DNA of 64,000 bases from Streptomyces triticirhizae (GTDB lineage: Bacteria; Actinomycetota; Actinomycetes; Streptomycetales; Streptomycetaceae), in the NCBI RefSeq assembly GCF_003696235.1, contig NZ_RFFJ01000005.1, positions 24,169 to 88,168 of the forward strand, read 5' to 3'. A program made the position numbers and the translations under genes. The notes below the pieces were generated by a model that was given only the letters and a program-made list of their open reading frames with translations, did not search any database and was not told the origin of the DNA. Below, one piece after another: positions 55,477 to 63,342 of this stretch; within the stretch, counting starts at the first letter, position 1, and every line of letters starts with the position of its first letter.

Positions 55477-56727
55477 ATGAGTGCCGCAACCCCACCCCCT
55501 GCCCAACCGCCCGTCGCGCCGCCGGCCCAGCGCCGGGTCTCGGCGCGGATCGGCGCCATCTCCGAGTCCGCGACGCTGGCCGTGACCGCCAAGGCGAAGG
55601 CGCTGCGCGCCGCCGGCCGTCCGGTGATCGGATTCGGCGCCGGCGAACCGGACTTCCCGACCCCCGACTACATCGTCGCGGCGGCCGAGGCCGCCTGCCG
55701 GGAGCCGCGTTTCCACCGCTACACCCCGGCCGGTGGGTTGCCGGAACTCAAGGACGCGGTCGCGACCAAGACGCTGCGCGACTCCGGCTACCAGGTCGAG
55801 GCCAGCCAGGTGCTCATCACCAACGGCGGCAAGCAGGCGATCTACGAGGCGTTCGCCACCCTGCTCGACCCGGGCGACGAGGTGATCGTTCCCGCTCCGT
55901 ACTGGACCACCTACCCGGAGTCGATCCGGCTGGCCGGGGGCGTGCCGGTCTTCGTGGACACCGACGAGACCAGCGGATACCTGGCCACCGTCGAGCAGTT
56001 GGAGGCGGCCCGCACGCAGCGCACCAAGGTGCTGCTCTTCGTCTCGCCGTCCAACCCGACCGGCGCGGTGTACTCGCCCGAGGAGACCAGGGCGATCGGA
56101 CAGTGGGCCGTCGACCACAACCTGTGGGTGCTCACCGACGAGATCTACGAGCACCTGGTGTACGGCGACGCGCAGTTCAGCTCGCTGCCGACGCTGGTGC
56201 CCGAACTGGCCGACCGCTGCGTGATCGTCAACGGCGTCGCCAAGACCTACGCCATGACCGGCTGGCGGGTGGGCTGGGTGATCGGCCCGCGCGACGTGGT
56301 CAAGGCGGCGGGCAACCTCCAGTCGCACGCGACCTCCAACGTGAGCAACGTCGCGCAGGCCGCCGCGCTCGCCGCCGTCGCGGGCGACCTGGACGCGGTG
56401 GCCAGGATGCGGGAGGCGTTCGACCGGCGCCGCACCACCATCGTGCGGATGCTCAACGAGATCGAGGGCGTCCACTGCCCCGAGCCCAAGGGCGCGTTCT
56501 ACGCCTACCCCTCGGTCAAGGAGCTGCTCGGCCGGGAGATCGGCGGCCAACGGCCCTCGTCCACGCTGGAGTTGTCCGAGGTGCTGCTGGAGAAGGCCGA
56601 GGTGGCCGTGGTGCCGGGCGAGGCCTTCGGCACGCCGGGCTACCTGCGGTTCTCGTACGCGCTGGGCGACGACGACCTGGTGGAGGGCGTCTCCCGGCTC
56701 CAGAAGCTGCTGGCCGACGCGCGCTGA
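55477..56727 (+). CDS. Pyridoxal-phosphate aspartate aminotransferase
   Basis: A 416-residue class I aminotransferase, subgroup Ib, likely moving the amino group between aspartate and 2-oxoglutarate. [17 protein letters not shown] is the N-terminal family motif; [25 protein letters not shown] and [16 protein letters not shown] hold the PLP-binding Asn, Asp/Tyr and Lys. The Arg that binds the alpha-carboxylate is near [10 protein letters not shown]. The ATG at 55477 is used; its Shine-Dalgarno is weak. Followed by a strong hairpin. Confidence 0.9.
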   Translation: MSAATPPPAQPPVAPPAQRRVSARIGAISESATLAVTAKAKALRAAGRPVIGFGAGEPDFPTPDYIVAAAEAACREPRFHRYTPAGGLPELKDAVATKTLRDSGYQVEASQVLITNGGKQAIYEAFATLLDPGDEVIVPAPYWTTYPESIRLAGGVPVFVDTDETSGYLATVEQLEAARTQRTKVLLFVSPSNPTGAVYSPEETRAIGQWAVDHNLWVLTDEIYEHLVYGDAQFSSLPTLVPELADRCVIVNGVAKTYAMTGWRVGWVIGPRDVVKAAGNLQSHATSNVSNVAQAAALAAVAGDLDAVARMREAFDRRRTTIVRMLNEIEGVHCPEPKGAFYAYPSVKELLGREIGGQRPSSTLELSEVLLEKAEVAVVPGEAFGTPGYLRFSYALGDDDLVEGVSRLQKLLADAR

Positions 56728-56765
56728 GGCCGTACGCGGCCGGGGGCCGTCGGGCGGTGTGTGAG

Positions 56766-56803
56766 GGGGCGCCGGCCCGAACTGAGGCTCGGGCCGGCGC
56801 CCC
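56766..56803 (+). terminator. Terminator of the aminotransferase gene
   Basis: A perfect 15-bp stem GGGGCGCCGGCCCGA / TCGGGCCGGCGCCCC with an 8-base loop, 38 bases after the stop. Confidence 0.75.
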
Positions 56804-56853
56804 GGGGGGTGGCCGGGTTTTGGCGCGCCGGTCGGTTGCGGCAAGATCCTGGA

Positions 56854-57873
56854 ATGGCTCGTGTTCGTGACTTGAGTTCCCTGCCGAAGGCGCATCTGCA
56901 CCTGCACTTCACGGGGTCGATGCGGCCCGGCACGCTGCTCGAACTGGCCGACAAGTACGGGGTGCACCTGCCGGAGGCGCTGCGCGGCGGCGAGCCGCCG
57001 AAGCTGCGGGCCACCGACGAGCGGGGCTGGTTCCGCTTCCAGCGCCTGTACGACATCGCCAGGTCCTGCCTGCGGGAGCCGGACGACATCCGGCGGCTGG
57101 TGCGGGAGGCCGCCGAGGAGGATCTGCGGGACGGCTCGCGCTGGCTGGAGATCCAGGTGGACCCGACCTCCTACGCGCCCCGACTGGGCGGGCTGATCCC
57201 GGCGTTGGAGATCATCCTCGACGCGGTGCGCGACACCGCGCGGGAGACCGGTCTCGGGATGCGGGTCGTGGTGGCGGCGAACCGGATGAAGCACCCCCTG
57301 GACGCGCGCACGCTGGCCAGGCTCGCGGTGCGCTACCGGGACCAGGGCGTGGTCGGCTTCGGGCTCTCCAACGACGAACGCCGGGGCTTCGCGCGGGACT
57401 TCGACCGCGCGTTCGCCATCGCCAGGGACGGCGGGCTGCTGGCCGCGCCGCACGGGGGCGAGCTGGCGGGGCCGATCAGCGTGCGGGACTGCCTCAACGA
57501 CCTGGGCGCGGCGCGGGTGGGACACGGAGTGCGGGCCGTGGAGGACCCGGCGGTGCTGACCAGCCTCGCGGAGGCCGGGGTGGCGTGCGAGGTCTGCCCG
57601 GCGTCGAACGTGGCGCTGGGGGTCTACGAACGACCGGAGGACGTGCCGCTGCGGGCGCTGTGGGAGGCCGGGGTGCCGATGGCGCTGGGCGCGGACGACC
57701 CGCTGCTCTTCGGCTCGCGGCTGGCCGAGCAGTACCGCATCGCGCGGGAGCACCACGCGTTCACCGACCACGAACTGGCCGAGCTGGCCCGGCAGTCGGT
57801 GCGCGCGTCGGCGGCGCCGGAGGATGTGAAGGGCAAGATTCTCGTCGAGATCGACGCGTGGCTGGCGTCCTGA
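56854..57873 (+). CDS. Adenosine deaminase family protein
   Basis: A 339-residue amidohydrolase that deaminates adenosine or a related purine. Zinc ligands are seen in KAHLHLHFTGS (HxH), the His of APHGGELAGP (with the catalytic Glu), GHGVRAV and GADDPLLFGS. HGGE stands where HAGE is usual. A short N-terminus (MARVRDLSSLPK) and normal length. Streptomycetes carry several paralogues, so adenosine itself is not proven. It lies between the aminotransferase and convergent murB. Confidence 0.88.
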   Translation: MARVRDLSSLPKAHLHLHFTGSMRPGTLLELADKYGVHLPEALRGGEPPKLRATDERGWFRFQRLYDIARSCLREPDDIRRLVREAAEEDLRDGSRWLEIQVDPTSYAPRLGGLIPALEIILDAVRDTARETGLGMRVVVAANRMKHPLDARTLARLAVRYRDQGVVGFGLSNDERRGFARDFDRAFAIARDGGLLAAPHGGELAGPISVRDCLNDLGAARVGHGVRAVEDPAVLTSLAEAGVACEVCPASNVALGVYERPEDVPLRALWEAGVPMALGADDPLLFGSRLAEQYRIAREHHAFTDHELAELARQSVRASAAPEDVKGKILVEIDAWLAS

Positions 57874-58087
57874 CGCGCGGGGGGCTCCGCCGGGGCGCGG
57901 AGCGCCCGAACGGGCGCGGGGAACGGCACGGGCGATCCGGGACTCGCCGTAGACGACCACGGCGAGGAGCCACCCCCGGTGCGTAGTCGAGCACCGGCCA
58001 ACACCCGCTACTCGCGCCCCTCACGCCAACCCGCCGCGCGCCCGCGCGCGTTCGCCGCCCGGCCCCCAGGGCCGGGCGGCGTCCCCG
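57874..58087. other. Gap with a partial GGGGCGCGGGGAAC-type repeat
   Basis: The stretch after the deaminase has GGGCGCGGGGAACGG at 57912-57926, like the left end of the element at 9432, and CTCGCGCCCCTCACGCC near 58010-58026, an imperfect inverse partner. The middle shows no coding. It ends with the murB terminator. Confidence 0.4.
58053..58081 (-). terminator. Terminator of murB
   Basis: A perfect 13-bp stem CGCCGCCCGGCCC / GGGCCGGGCGGCG with loop CCA, six bases after the murB stop. Confidence 0.7.
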
Positions 58088-59146
58088 TCAGAGCGACGCG
58101 CCGATCAGGACCGGTTCGTTGACCAGCGTGACACCGAACGCGGCGTGCACGCCGTCGCGTACCTCGCGGGCCAGGGCGAGGAGGTCGGACGTGGTGGCGC
58201 CGCCCCGGTTGGTGAGCGCCAGGGTGTGCTTGCCGGAGATCCGGGCGGGGCCCGTGCCATAGCCCTTGGTGAAGCCGGCGCGGTCGATCAGCCAGGCGGC
58301 GGACGTCTTGGTGTGGCCGTCGGGGGCGGGGAAGGCGGGGGGCACCTCGTCGGGGCCGAGGCGCTCGGCGGCGCGGCGGCGGAAGGCGGCGAAGGCGTCG
58401 GCGTCGAGCACGGGGTTGGTGAAGAAGGAGCCGGCCGACCAGGTGTCGTGGTCCTCCGGGTCCAGCACCATGCCCTTGCCGGTGCGCAACTTGATGACGG
58501 CGTCCCTGGCGTTGGCCAGCGGGACCCGGCCGCCCTGCTCGACGCCGAGCAGTCGGGCGGTCTCGGCGTAGCGGATGGGGGCCGAGAGGCCGCCGGCGTC
58601 CTGGAGGGCGTAGCGGACGCGCAGCACGACGAAGCGGTGCGGGTCGGCCTTGAAGCGGCTGTGGCGGTAGGCGAAGCCGCACTCGGCGCCCGGAAGGGTC
58701 ACCGTGCGGTCCCTCTCGCGGTCGTGGGCCACGACCTCGGTGATCACGGAGGAGACCTCCTGGCCGTAGGCGCCCACGTTCTGGATCGGGGTGGCGCCGG
58801 CGGAGCCGGGGATGCCGGCCAGGCACTCGATGCCGGCCAGGCCGGCGTCGACGGCCCGGGCCACGGCGGCGGACCAGTTCTCGCCGGCGGCCAACTCCAG
58901 GTGGTCGCCGTCCAGTTGGACGCCGGTGGTGGCGATGCGCAGGGCGGTGCCCCGGAAGCCGGCGTCGGCCACGACGAGGTTGCTGCCGCCGCCGATGACG
59001 AGCAGCGGCTGGCCGTCGGCGTCGGCCCGGCGGACGGCCTCGACGACCTCCTCGTCGGTGGTCGCCGTCAGCAGCCGGTCGGCGGGGCCGCCGAGGCGGA
59101 GCGTGGTGAGCGGAGCCAGCGGGGCGTCAGGAGTTTCCAGCACCAC
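58088..59146 (-). CDS. murB: UDP-N-acetylenolpyruvoylglucosamine reductase
   Basis: A 352-residue FAD enzyme that reduces the enolpyruvyl ether to UDP-N-acetylmuramate. PLAPLTTLRLGGPADRL begins the fold, VIGGGSNLVVADAGFRGTAL and GIPGSAGATPIQNVGAYGQE bind FAD, and WSAGSFFTNPVLDADAF has the catalytic Ser; the end holds LTNRGGATTSDLLALAREVR. The start is one of two adjacent GTG codons at 59146 or 59143; neither has a strong ribosome site. Confidence 0.93.
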   Translation of the reverse strand: MVLETPDAPLAPLTTLRLGGPADRLLTATTDEEVVEAVRRADADGQPLLVIGGGSNLVVADAGFRGTALRIATTGVQLDGDHLELAAGENWSAAVARAVDAGLAGIECLAGIPGSAGATPIQNVGAYGQEVSSVITEVVAHDRERDRTVTLPGAECGFAYRHSRFKADPHRFVVLRVRYALQDAGGLSAPIRYAETARLLGVEQGGRVPLANARDAVIKLRTGKGMVLDPEDHDTWSAGSFFTNPVLDADAFAAFRRRAAERLGPDEVPPAFPAPDGHTKTSAAWLIDRAGFTKGYGTGPARISGKHTLALTNRGGATTSDLLALAREVRDGVHAAFGVTLVNEPVLIGASL

Positions 59147-59162
59147 GCCACCATACGAGACC

Positions 59163-59203
59163 GTCCCGCCCGTGGCCGGCGGCTGCCCGGCCACGGGCGG
59201 GAC
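59163..59203 (-). terminator. Terminator of the DHA2 efflux gene
   Basis: A perfect 17-bp stem GTCCCGCCCGTGGCCGG / CCGGCCACGGGCGGGAC with loop CGGCTGC, 18 bases after the transporter stop. Confidence 0.8.
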
Positions 59204-59220
59204 GCGCCCTTCGTCCGCCC

Positions 59221-60714
59221 TCAGACCAGCGCGCCGGCCCGCGCGGGCGCCTCGGCCTGGTCGGGCGCGGAGCCCGGGGTGGCCGGGGGCCGGACGAGGT
59301 TCCTCGGGATCAGCAGCACCAGGGCGGCGGCGACCAGCAGCAGGGCGGCGCCTATCCAGAGGGCCGGGGTGAGCCCGTCGGTGAAGGTCCGCGGGGTCTC
59401 GTAGCCGCCCTGGCTGGCGAAGACCGAGGCCAGCACGGCCACGCCGAGGGCGCCGCCGACCTCGCGCAGGGCGTTGTTGACCCCGGAGGCTATGCCCTCC
59501 TCGTGGGGCTGGACCGAACTCATCACCATGGCGCCGGTGGGGGCGAAGAACATGGCCATCCCCGCGCCGCTGATGACGAAGGCCGGTATCTGCGCGGTGT
59601 AGCTCACCCCGGGCTCGGCCAGGAGGGCCATCCAGCCGAGGCCGGCGGCCATCAGGGTCATCCCGGTGGCGACGACGGTGCGTCCGCCGATCCGGTCGGT
59701 GAGGAACCCGGCGAGGGGCGCCACCAGCAGGGTCATCCCCGTCCAGGGCAGCATCCGCAGGCCGGCCTCGGTCGGCGAGTAGCCCTGGATCAGCTGGAGG
59801 AACTGGGTCAGCAGGAAGATCGAGCCGAACATCCCGGCGAACATCAGCAGGCTGGCCGCGTTGATCACGCTGAACGTGCGGGAGCGGAAGAAGCGCATCG
59901 GCAGCATGGGGTGCGGGGTCCGCAGCTCCCAGGCGACGAAGGAGACCAGCAGCAGCCCGCCGAGGACGAAGCCGGCGACCACGGGGCCGGAGGACCAGCC
60001 GTGCTCGTGGCCGCGCACCAGGGAGAGGACGACGCCGAAGAGGCCGCCGCTGACCAGGGCCGTGCCGAACAGGTCCAGCCGGCCGTCGCCGCCCCTGCTC
60101 TCGACGAGCCGGGTGCGGACCAGCGGCAGCAGGGCCAGGCCGATGGGGACGTTGAGCCAGAAGATCCACTGCCAGGTGAGGTGTTCGGTGATGGCGCCGC
60201 CGACGAGCGGGCCCGCCGCGACGGCCAGGCCGTTGACCGCGCCCCAGATGCCGAAGGCCATGCCGCGCCGCTCCTTGGGCACGGCGGCGGAGATCAGGGT
60301 GAGGCTGAGGGGCATGATGATCGCGGCCCCCGCGCCCTGGGCCGCGCGGGCGGCGATCAGCTCCCCGGTCGTGGCGGCGAGGGCCGCGCCGGCCGAGGCC
60401 AGGGTGAACAGCGCCACGCCGAGGCCGAAGACCCGACGCCGCCCGAAGCGGTCCCCGAGCGCCGCGCCCAGCAGCAGGAGGCAGGCGAACGGCAGGGTGT
60501 AGCCGTTGACGATCCACTCCAGATCGGAGAGCTTCCCGCCGAGGTCGTCCCTGATCACGGGCAGCGCGGTGGTGACCACCAGGTTGTCGAGGGCCGCCAT
60601 GAAGGTGGCGGCGCCGACGATCAGCAGGGTCCAGAAGGCGTTGCCGCGCCCGCCGCCGGATGTCCCCTCCCCCGCCTGCTTCAACGCGTCCTGGTCGCTT
60701 GGTCGTTGCTCCAT
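59221..60714 (-). CDS. DHA2-type (14-helix) drug efflux transporter
   Basis: A 497-residue MFS antiporter of the EmrB/QacA kind. AALDNLVVTTALPVIRDDLG is the DHA2 motif D region, GDRFGRRRVFGLGVALF is motif A, and AQGAGAAIIMPLSLTLI is motif B; GPLVGGAITEHLTWQWIFWL is motif C of antiporters. About 14 helices. ATG at 60712-60714 with GGAGGAGGGG upstream. Probably repressed by the TetR gene upstream, whose operator recurs in its promoter region. Confidence 0.9.
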   Translation of the reverse strand: MEQRPSDQDALKQAGEGTSGGGRGNAFWTLLIVGAATFMAALDNLVVTTALPVIRDDLGGKLSDLEWIVNGYTLPFACLLLLGAALGDRFGRRRVFGLGVALFTLASAGAALAATTGELIAARAAQGAGAAIIMPLSLTLISAAVPKERRGMAFGIWGAVNGLAVAAGPLVGGAITEHLTWQWIFWLNVPIGLALLPLVRTRLVESRGGDGRLDLFGTALVSGGLFGVVLSLVRGHEHGWSSGPVVAGFVLGGLLLVSFVAWELRTPHPMLPMRFFRSRTFSVINAASLLMFAGMFGSIFLLTQFLQLIQGYSPTEAGLRMLPWTGMTLLVAPLAGFLTDRIGGRTVVATGMTLMAAGLGWMALLAEPGVSYTAQIPAFVISGAGMAMFFAPTGAMVMSSVQPHEEGIASGVNNALREVGGALGVAVLASVFASQGGYETPRTFTDGLTPALWIGAALLLVAAALVLLIPRNLVRPPATPGSAPDQAEAPARAGALV

Positions 60715-60782
60715 CGTCCCCTCCTCCTTCGGGGCATGAGGTGCCCCGGTCGCGGCCGGCGGTCGTTCGCCGAACCCGAAGA

Positions 60783-60803
60783 TTAGTGATTGGTCAATAA
60801 GTT
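60783..60803 (-). promoter_or_regulatory. TetR operator upstream of the efflux gene
   Basis: TTAGTGATTGGTCAATAAGTT, an imperfect palindrome with half-sites TTATTG and CAATCA around a two-base centre. It matches the site at 61491-61511 at 18 of 21 positions once that is read on the other strand, and lies 69-89 bases before the transporter start. Confidence 0.7.
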
Positions 60804-60878
60804 TCGAGGACAGACGTGTGCCCCACGGTGGACACACGACCACCTCCCAGCGAGGAGAAGCGGCCGGGCGGCGCCGGG

Positions 60879-61484
60879 TCAGGCGGCGCCCGCGCCCTCC
60901 CCCGCCCCCTGCGAGCCGGAGCCCGCGAGGTAGTCGAAGACGGTCAACTCGTCCCAGACCCGGTGCCCCTCGGGGAAGCCCATGGTCAGGGTCACATTGA
61001 TCAACATGCCTATGCTGGCGAAGTCCCGGGTGAGGACCGGGTCGTCGCCGAGCCTGCCCCTTATGGCGTCCAGCAGCCCGGCCCACTGGGCGCGGATCTC
61101 CTCGGCGAACTCCACGTCCCCGTCGGCCTCCCTGATGCTGACCGTGACGAACATCTGCATCTGGAAGAGCAGGTCGTCGCGGTCGGAGATCAGCGGGAAG
61201 TACGCCTTGCACATGGCGTCGTGGGCCTCCTGCGGCCCGAGCCCCTCGGCGGCGCCCTCAAGGTGTCGACGCATCCGCTCGATGGAGCGGCGCGCGGCGG
61301 CCAGGAAGATCGCCCGCTTGTCCGGGAAGAGGCGGAACAGATACGGCTGGGAGACCCCCACCCGCTTGGCGATGGCGGCCGTGGAGGTGCCCACGTACCC
61401 GGAGCGGCCGAACTCGACCACCGCCGCGCGGATCACGCTCTCGCGTCGCTCATCGGCCGACATCCGGCCGCTCTCCCGTGCCAT
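60879..61484 (-). CDS. TetR-family repressor of the efflux gene
   Basis: A 201-residue one-component regulator. The helix-turn-helix is RESVIRAAVVEFGRSGYVGT followed by STAAIAKRVGVSQPYLFRLF and PDKRAIFLAA. The ligand domain (residues 60-190) is of the drug-sensor kind. It is upstream of the efflux gene on the same strand with a 164-base gap, and its own start is seven bases from an operator copy, which suggests autorepression. Confidence 0.9.
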   Translation of the reverse strand: MARESGRMSADERRESVIRAAVVEFGRSGYVGTSTAAIAKRVGVSQPYLFRLFPDKRAIFLAAARRSIERMRRHLEGAAEGLGPQEAHDAMCKAYFPLISDRDDLLFQMQMFVTVSIREADGDVEFAEEIRAQWAGLLDAIRGRLGDDPVLTRDFASIGMLINVTLTMGFPEGHRVWDELTVFDYLAGSGSQGAGEGAGAA

Positions 61485-61490
61485 GCGAGT

Positions 61491-61520
61491 AAGTTATTGC
61501 TCAATCACTAACCTTGTCAA
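61491..61520 (-). promoter_or_regulatory. tetR promoter with operator between -35 and -10
   Basis: On the minus strand TTGACA (61520-61515) precedes the operator TTAGTGATTGAGCAATAACTT (61511-61491), which covers the spacer and the likely -10 (TAACTT, 18-base spacing). The ATG follows seven bases later, so the transcript is probably leaderless. Confidence 0.65.
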
Positions 61521-61573
61521 CCCCGGGGCGGAACAGGCTCGTTCCGCCCCGGGAGACGGGCGGCGCGGGGCGC

Positions 61574-62047
61574 TCAGGCCAGGCGGACCACGGCCCTGGC
61601 CAGGCCCAGCACCTTCTGCTCGGCGTGCACGGCGGTGAGATCCACCCGAACGGTGCGCAGCTCGTCGTCCAGCTTGACGGCGACCCGCCCGCCGACCTCG
61701 ATCTCGGCCGCGACCACCGCTTCGAGCCCCTCGGGCCCCGCCGGCACGTCCGGCACCACCACCGGCTTGGTGAAGCGCACCCCGTACTCCAGCACCGCGC
61801 CCGGGTCACCGACCCAGTCGGTGACCACCCGGATCGCCTGGGCCATGGTGAACATGCCGTGCGCGATCACGTTGGGCAGCCCGACGTCGACGGCGAAGCG
61901 CTCGTTCCAGTGGATCGGGTTGAAGTCCAGCGAGGCGCCCGCGTACCGCACCAGGGTGGCCCGGTTGACGGGGAAGGTCCTGGTCGGCAGCTCGGTGCCC
62001 ACCCCGACCTCGGCGTAGGCGACGCGGTGCGCGGTCGTTCCGGTCAT
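61574..62047 (-). CDS. MaoC-family hydratase (HadB-like)
   Basis: A 157-residue hot-dog fold hydratase. YAGASLDFNPIHWNERFAVD carries the catalytic Asp and His of R-specific enoyl hydratases, followed by GLPNVIAHGMFTMAQAIRVV. It overlaps the upstream gene by ATGA, so the two should form a heterodimer like mycobacterial HadA-HadB. Streptomycetes lack mycolic acids, so the substrate is unknown. Confidence 0.87.
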   Translation of the reverse strand: MTGTTAHRVAYAEVGVGTELPTRTFPVNRATLVRYAGASLDFNPIHWNERFAVDVGLPNVIAHGMFTMAQAIRVVTDWVGDPGAVLEYGVRFTKPVVVPDVPAGPEGLEAVVAAEIEVGGRVAVKLDDELRTVRVDLTAVHAEQKVLGLARAVVRLA

Positions 62048-62520
62048 CGTTCCCCCTCCCCGGCCGGCGCGTCCTCGTCGGCGCTCCTGGCCACCAGCTT
62101 GGTGTGGGCGGTCGCCACCAGCGCGCCCGTCTCGTCGTGCAGCTCACCGCGCACCGTCAACATGTCGTTGCCCTTGAGGGACTTGACGGACTCGATGGTG
62201 GAGGTGACGGTGAGCCGGTCGCCGGCGCGCAGCGGCCTGACGTAGGCGAACTTCTGGTCGCTGTGCACCACCCGGCTGTAGTCCAGGCCGAGCTTCGGGT
62301 CGGAGACCACCTCGAACGCGGCGCGATAGCTGACCAGGAAGACGAAGGTCGGCGGCGCGATCACGTCCGGGTATCCCAGGGCCCTGGCCGCCGCCGGGTC
62401 CGTGTAGACCGGGTTGTCATCCCCGATCGCCTGGGCGAACTCACGGATCTTCTCCCGGCCCACCTCGTACGGCTCGGTGGGGGGATAACTCCGCCCGACG
62501 AACGACTGGTCGAGAGGCAT
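62044..62520 (-). CDS. MaoC-family dehydratase partner (HadA-like)
   Basis: A 158-residue hot-dog protein of the FAS1-type dehydratase N-terminal kind: PLDQSFVGRSYPPTEPYEVG, AIGDDNPVYTDPAAARALGY and IAPPTFVFLVSYRAAFEV. It has no clear Asp-His pair, as expected of the structural HadA-like subunit. ATG at 62518-62520 with AGGAG eight bases upstream. Encoded right after rpmG, as in many actinobacteria. Confidence 0.85.
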   Translation of the reverse strand: MPLDQSFVGRSYPPTEPYEVGREKIREFAQAIGDDNPVYTDPAAARALGYPDVIAPPTFVFLVSYRAAFEVVSDPKLGLDYSRVVHSDQKFAYVRPLRAGDRLTVTSTIESVKSLKGNDMLTVRGELHDETGALVATAHTKLVARSADEDAPAGEGER

Positions 62521-62629
62521 CGGCGAACTCCTCACATCCATGGGACAGCTGGGACGACGTGGCTGTTACGGACGCCGCGCGCGAGGGCCGGGATAGGCGC
62601 CCGCCCGCCCGTCCGTCCGAGAGAAGACG

Positions 62630-62665
62630 TGAAGCCGCCCCCGGCGACAACCGGGGGCGGCTTCA
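62630..62665 (-). terminator. Terminator of rpmG
   Basis: A perfect 15-bp stem TGAAGCCGCCCCCGG / CCGGGGGCGGCTTCA with loop CGACAA, 49 bases after the rpmG stop. Confidence 0.8.
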
Positions 62666-62714
62666 ACACGGCGACCTTGAGTTCTGCTCGAACTCGGATA
62701 CCGAGCGCGTGCGC

Positions 62715-62879
62715 TCAGCGGGTCTCGCGGTGGGCGGTGTGCGCGTTGCAGCGCGGGCAGTGCTTCTTCATCTCCAGGCGGTCCGGGTCGTTGCGCCGGT
62801 TCTTCCTGGTGATGTAGTTCCGCTCCTTGCACTCCACGCAGGCCAGCGTGATCTTCGGGCGGACGTCGGTGGCAGCCAC
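62715..62879 (-). CDS. rpmG: 50S ribosomal protein L33, zinc type
   Basis: A 54-residue L33 with Cys14, Cys17, Cys41 and Cys44 ([20 protein letters not shown], then [16 protein letters not shown]). GTG start at 62877-62879 with AAGGAG upstream. It follows tRNA-Met, as in other streptomycetes. Confidence 0.96.
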   Translation of the reverse strand: MAATDVRPKITLACVECKERNYITRKNRRNDPDRLEMKKHCPRCNAHTAHRETR

Positions 62880-62972
62880 GTGAGTGCTCCTTGACGGATG
62901 GACGGGTGAAACGTATTGAACACAGAGAGAGTAGCCGATCGGAGGACCGACCCCGCAATCGGCTACTGAGAG

Positions 62973-63045
62973 TAGCGGCGACCGGACTTGAACCGGTGAC
63001 ACAACGATTATGAGCCGTTTGCTCTACCGACTGAGCTACGCCGCC
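62973..63045 (-). tRNA. tRNA-Met, elongator (anticodon CAT)
   Basis: A 73-base cloverleaf with acceptor GGCGGCG / CGCCGCT (first pair G-U), D arm GCTCAGTCGGTAGAGC, anticodon arm AACGGCTCATAATCGTT and T arm ACCGGTTCAAGTCCGGT. The G-U end pair and the lack of three G-C pairs in the anticodon stem mark it as elongator, not initiator. Confidence 0.93.
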
Positions 63046-63091
63046 ACAGGGTGAGCCGCCCCCACCCATCGGGCGAGAGCCGGCACCCCAG

Positions 63092-63164
63092 AGCCCCAAA
63101 ACGGAATCGAACCGTTGACCTTCTCCTTACCATGGAGACGCTCTGCCGACTGAGCTATTGGGGC
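63092..63164 (-). tRNA. tRNA-Thr (anticodon GGT)
   Basis: A 73-base cloverleaf with acceptor GCCCCAA / TTGGGGC, D arm GCTCAGTCGGCAGAGC, anticodon arm TCTCCATGGTAAGGAGA and T arm AACGGTTCGATTCCGTT. It lies 46 bases before tRNA-Met on the same strand and is probably co-transcribed with it. Confidence 0.94.
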
Positions 63165-63175
63165 GAGCGCTCAAG

Positions 63176-63204
63176 AGATTACACGCTCCACGGCGGAAGG
63201 CGAA
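63176..63204 (-). promoter_or_regulatory. Promoter candidate for tRNA-Thr-tRNA-Met-rpmG
   Basis: On the minus strand TTCGCC (63204-63199), a 17-base spacer and TAATCT (63181-63176), twelve bases before the tRNA-Thr 5' end. Confidence 0.5.
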
Positions 63205-63342
63205 ATCCATTGGCCGGCCGGTTCGGTGGCCACACGGTGGGCGTTTCTTATGACTTTCCCGGGTCCCCCGGGCACGTCCCGGCCGGGCCGGCGGCCGCCG
63301 CCTACGCTCGCTTCCGCAGTCGTCGCCCGAGCGGGGAGCGCG

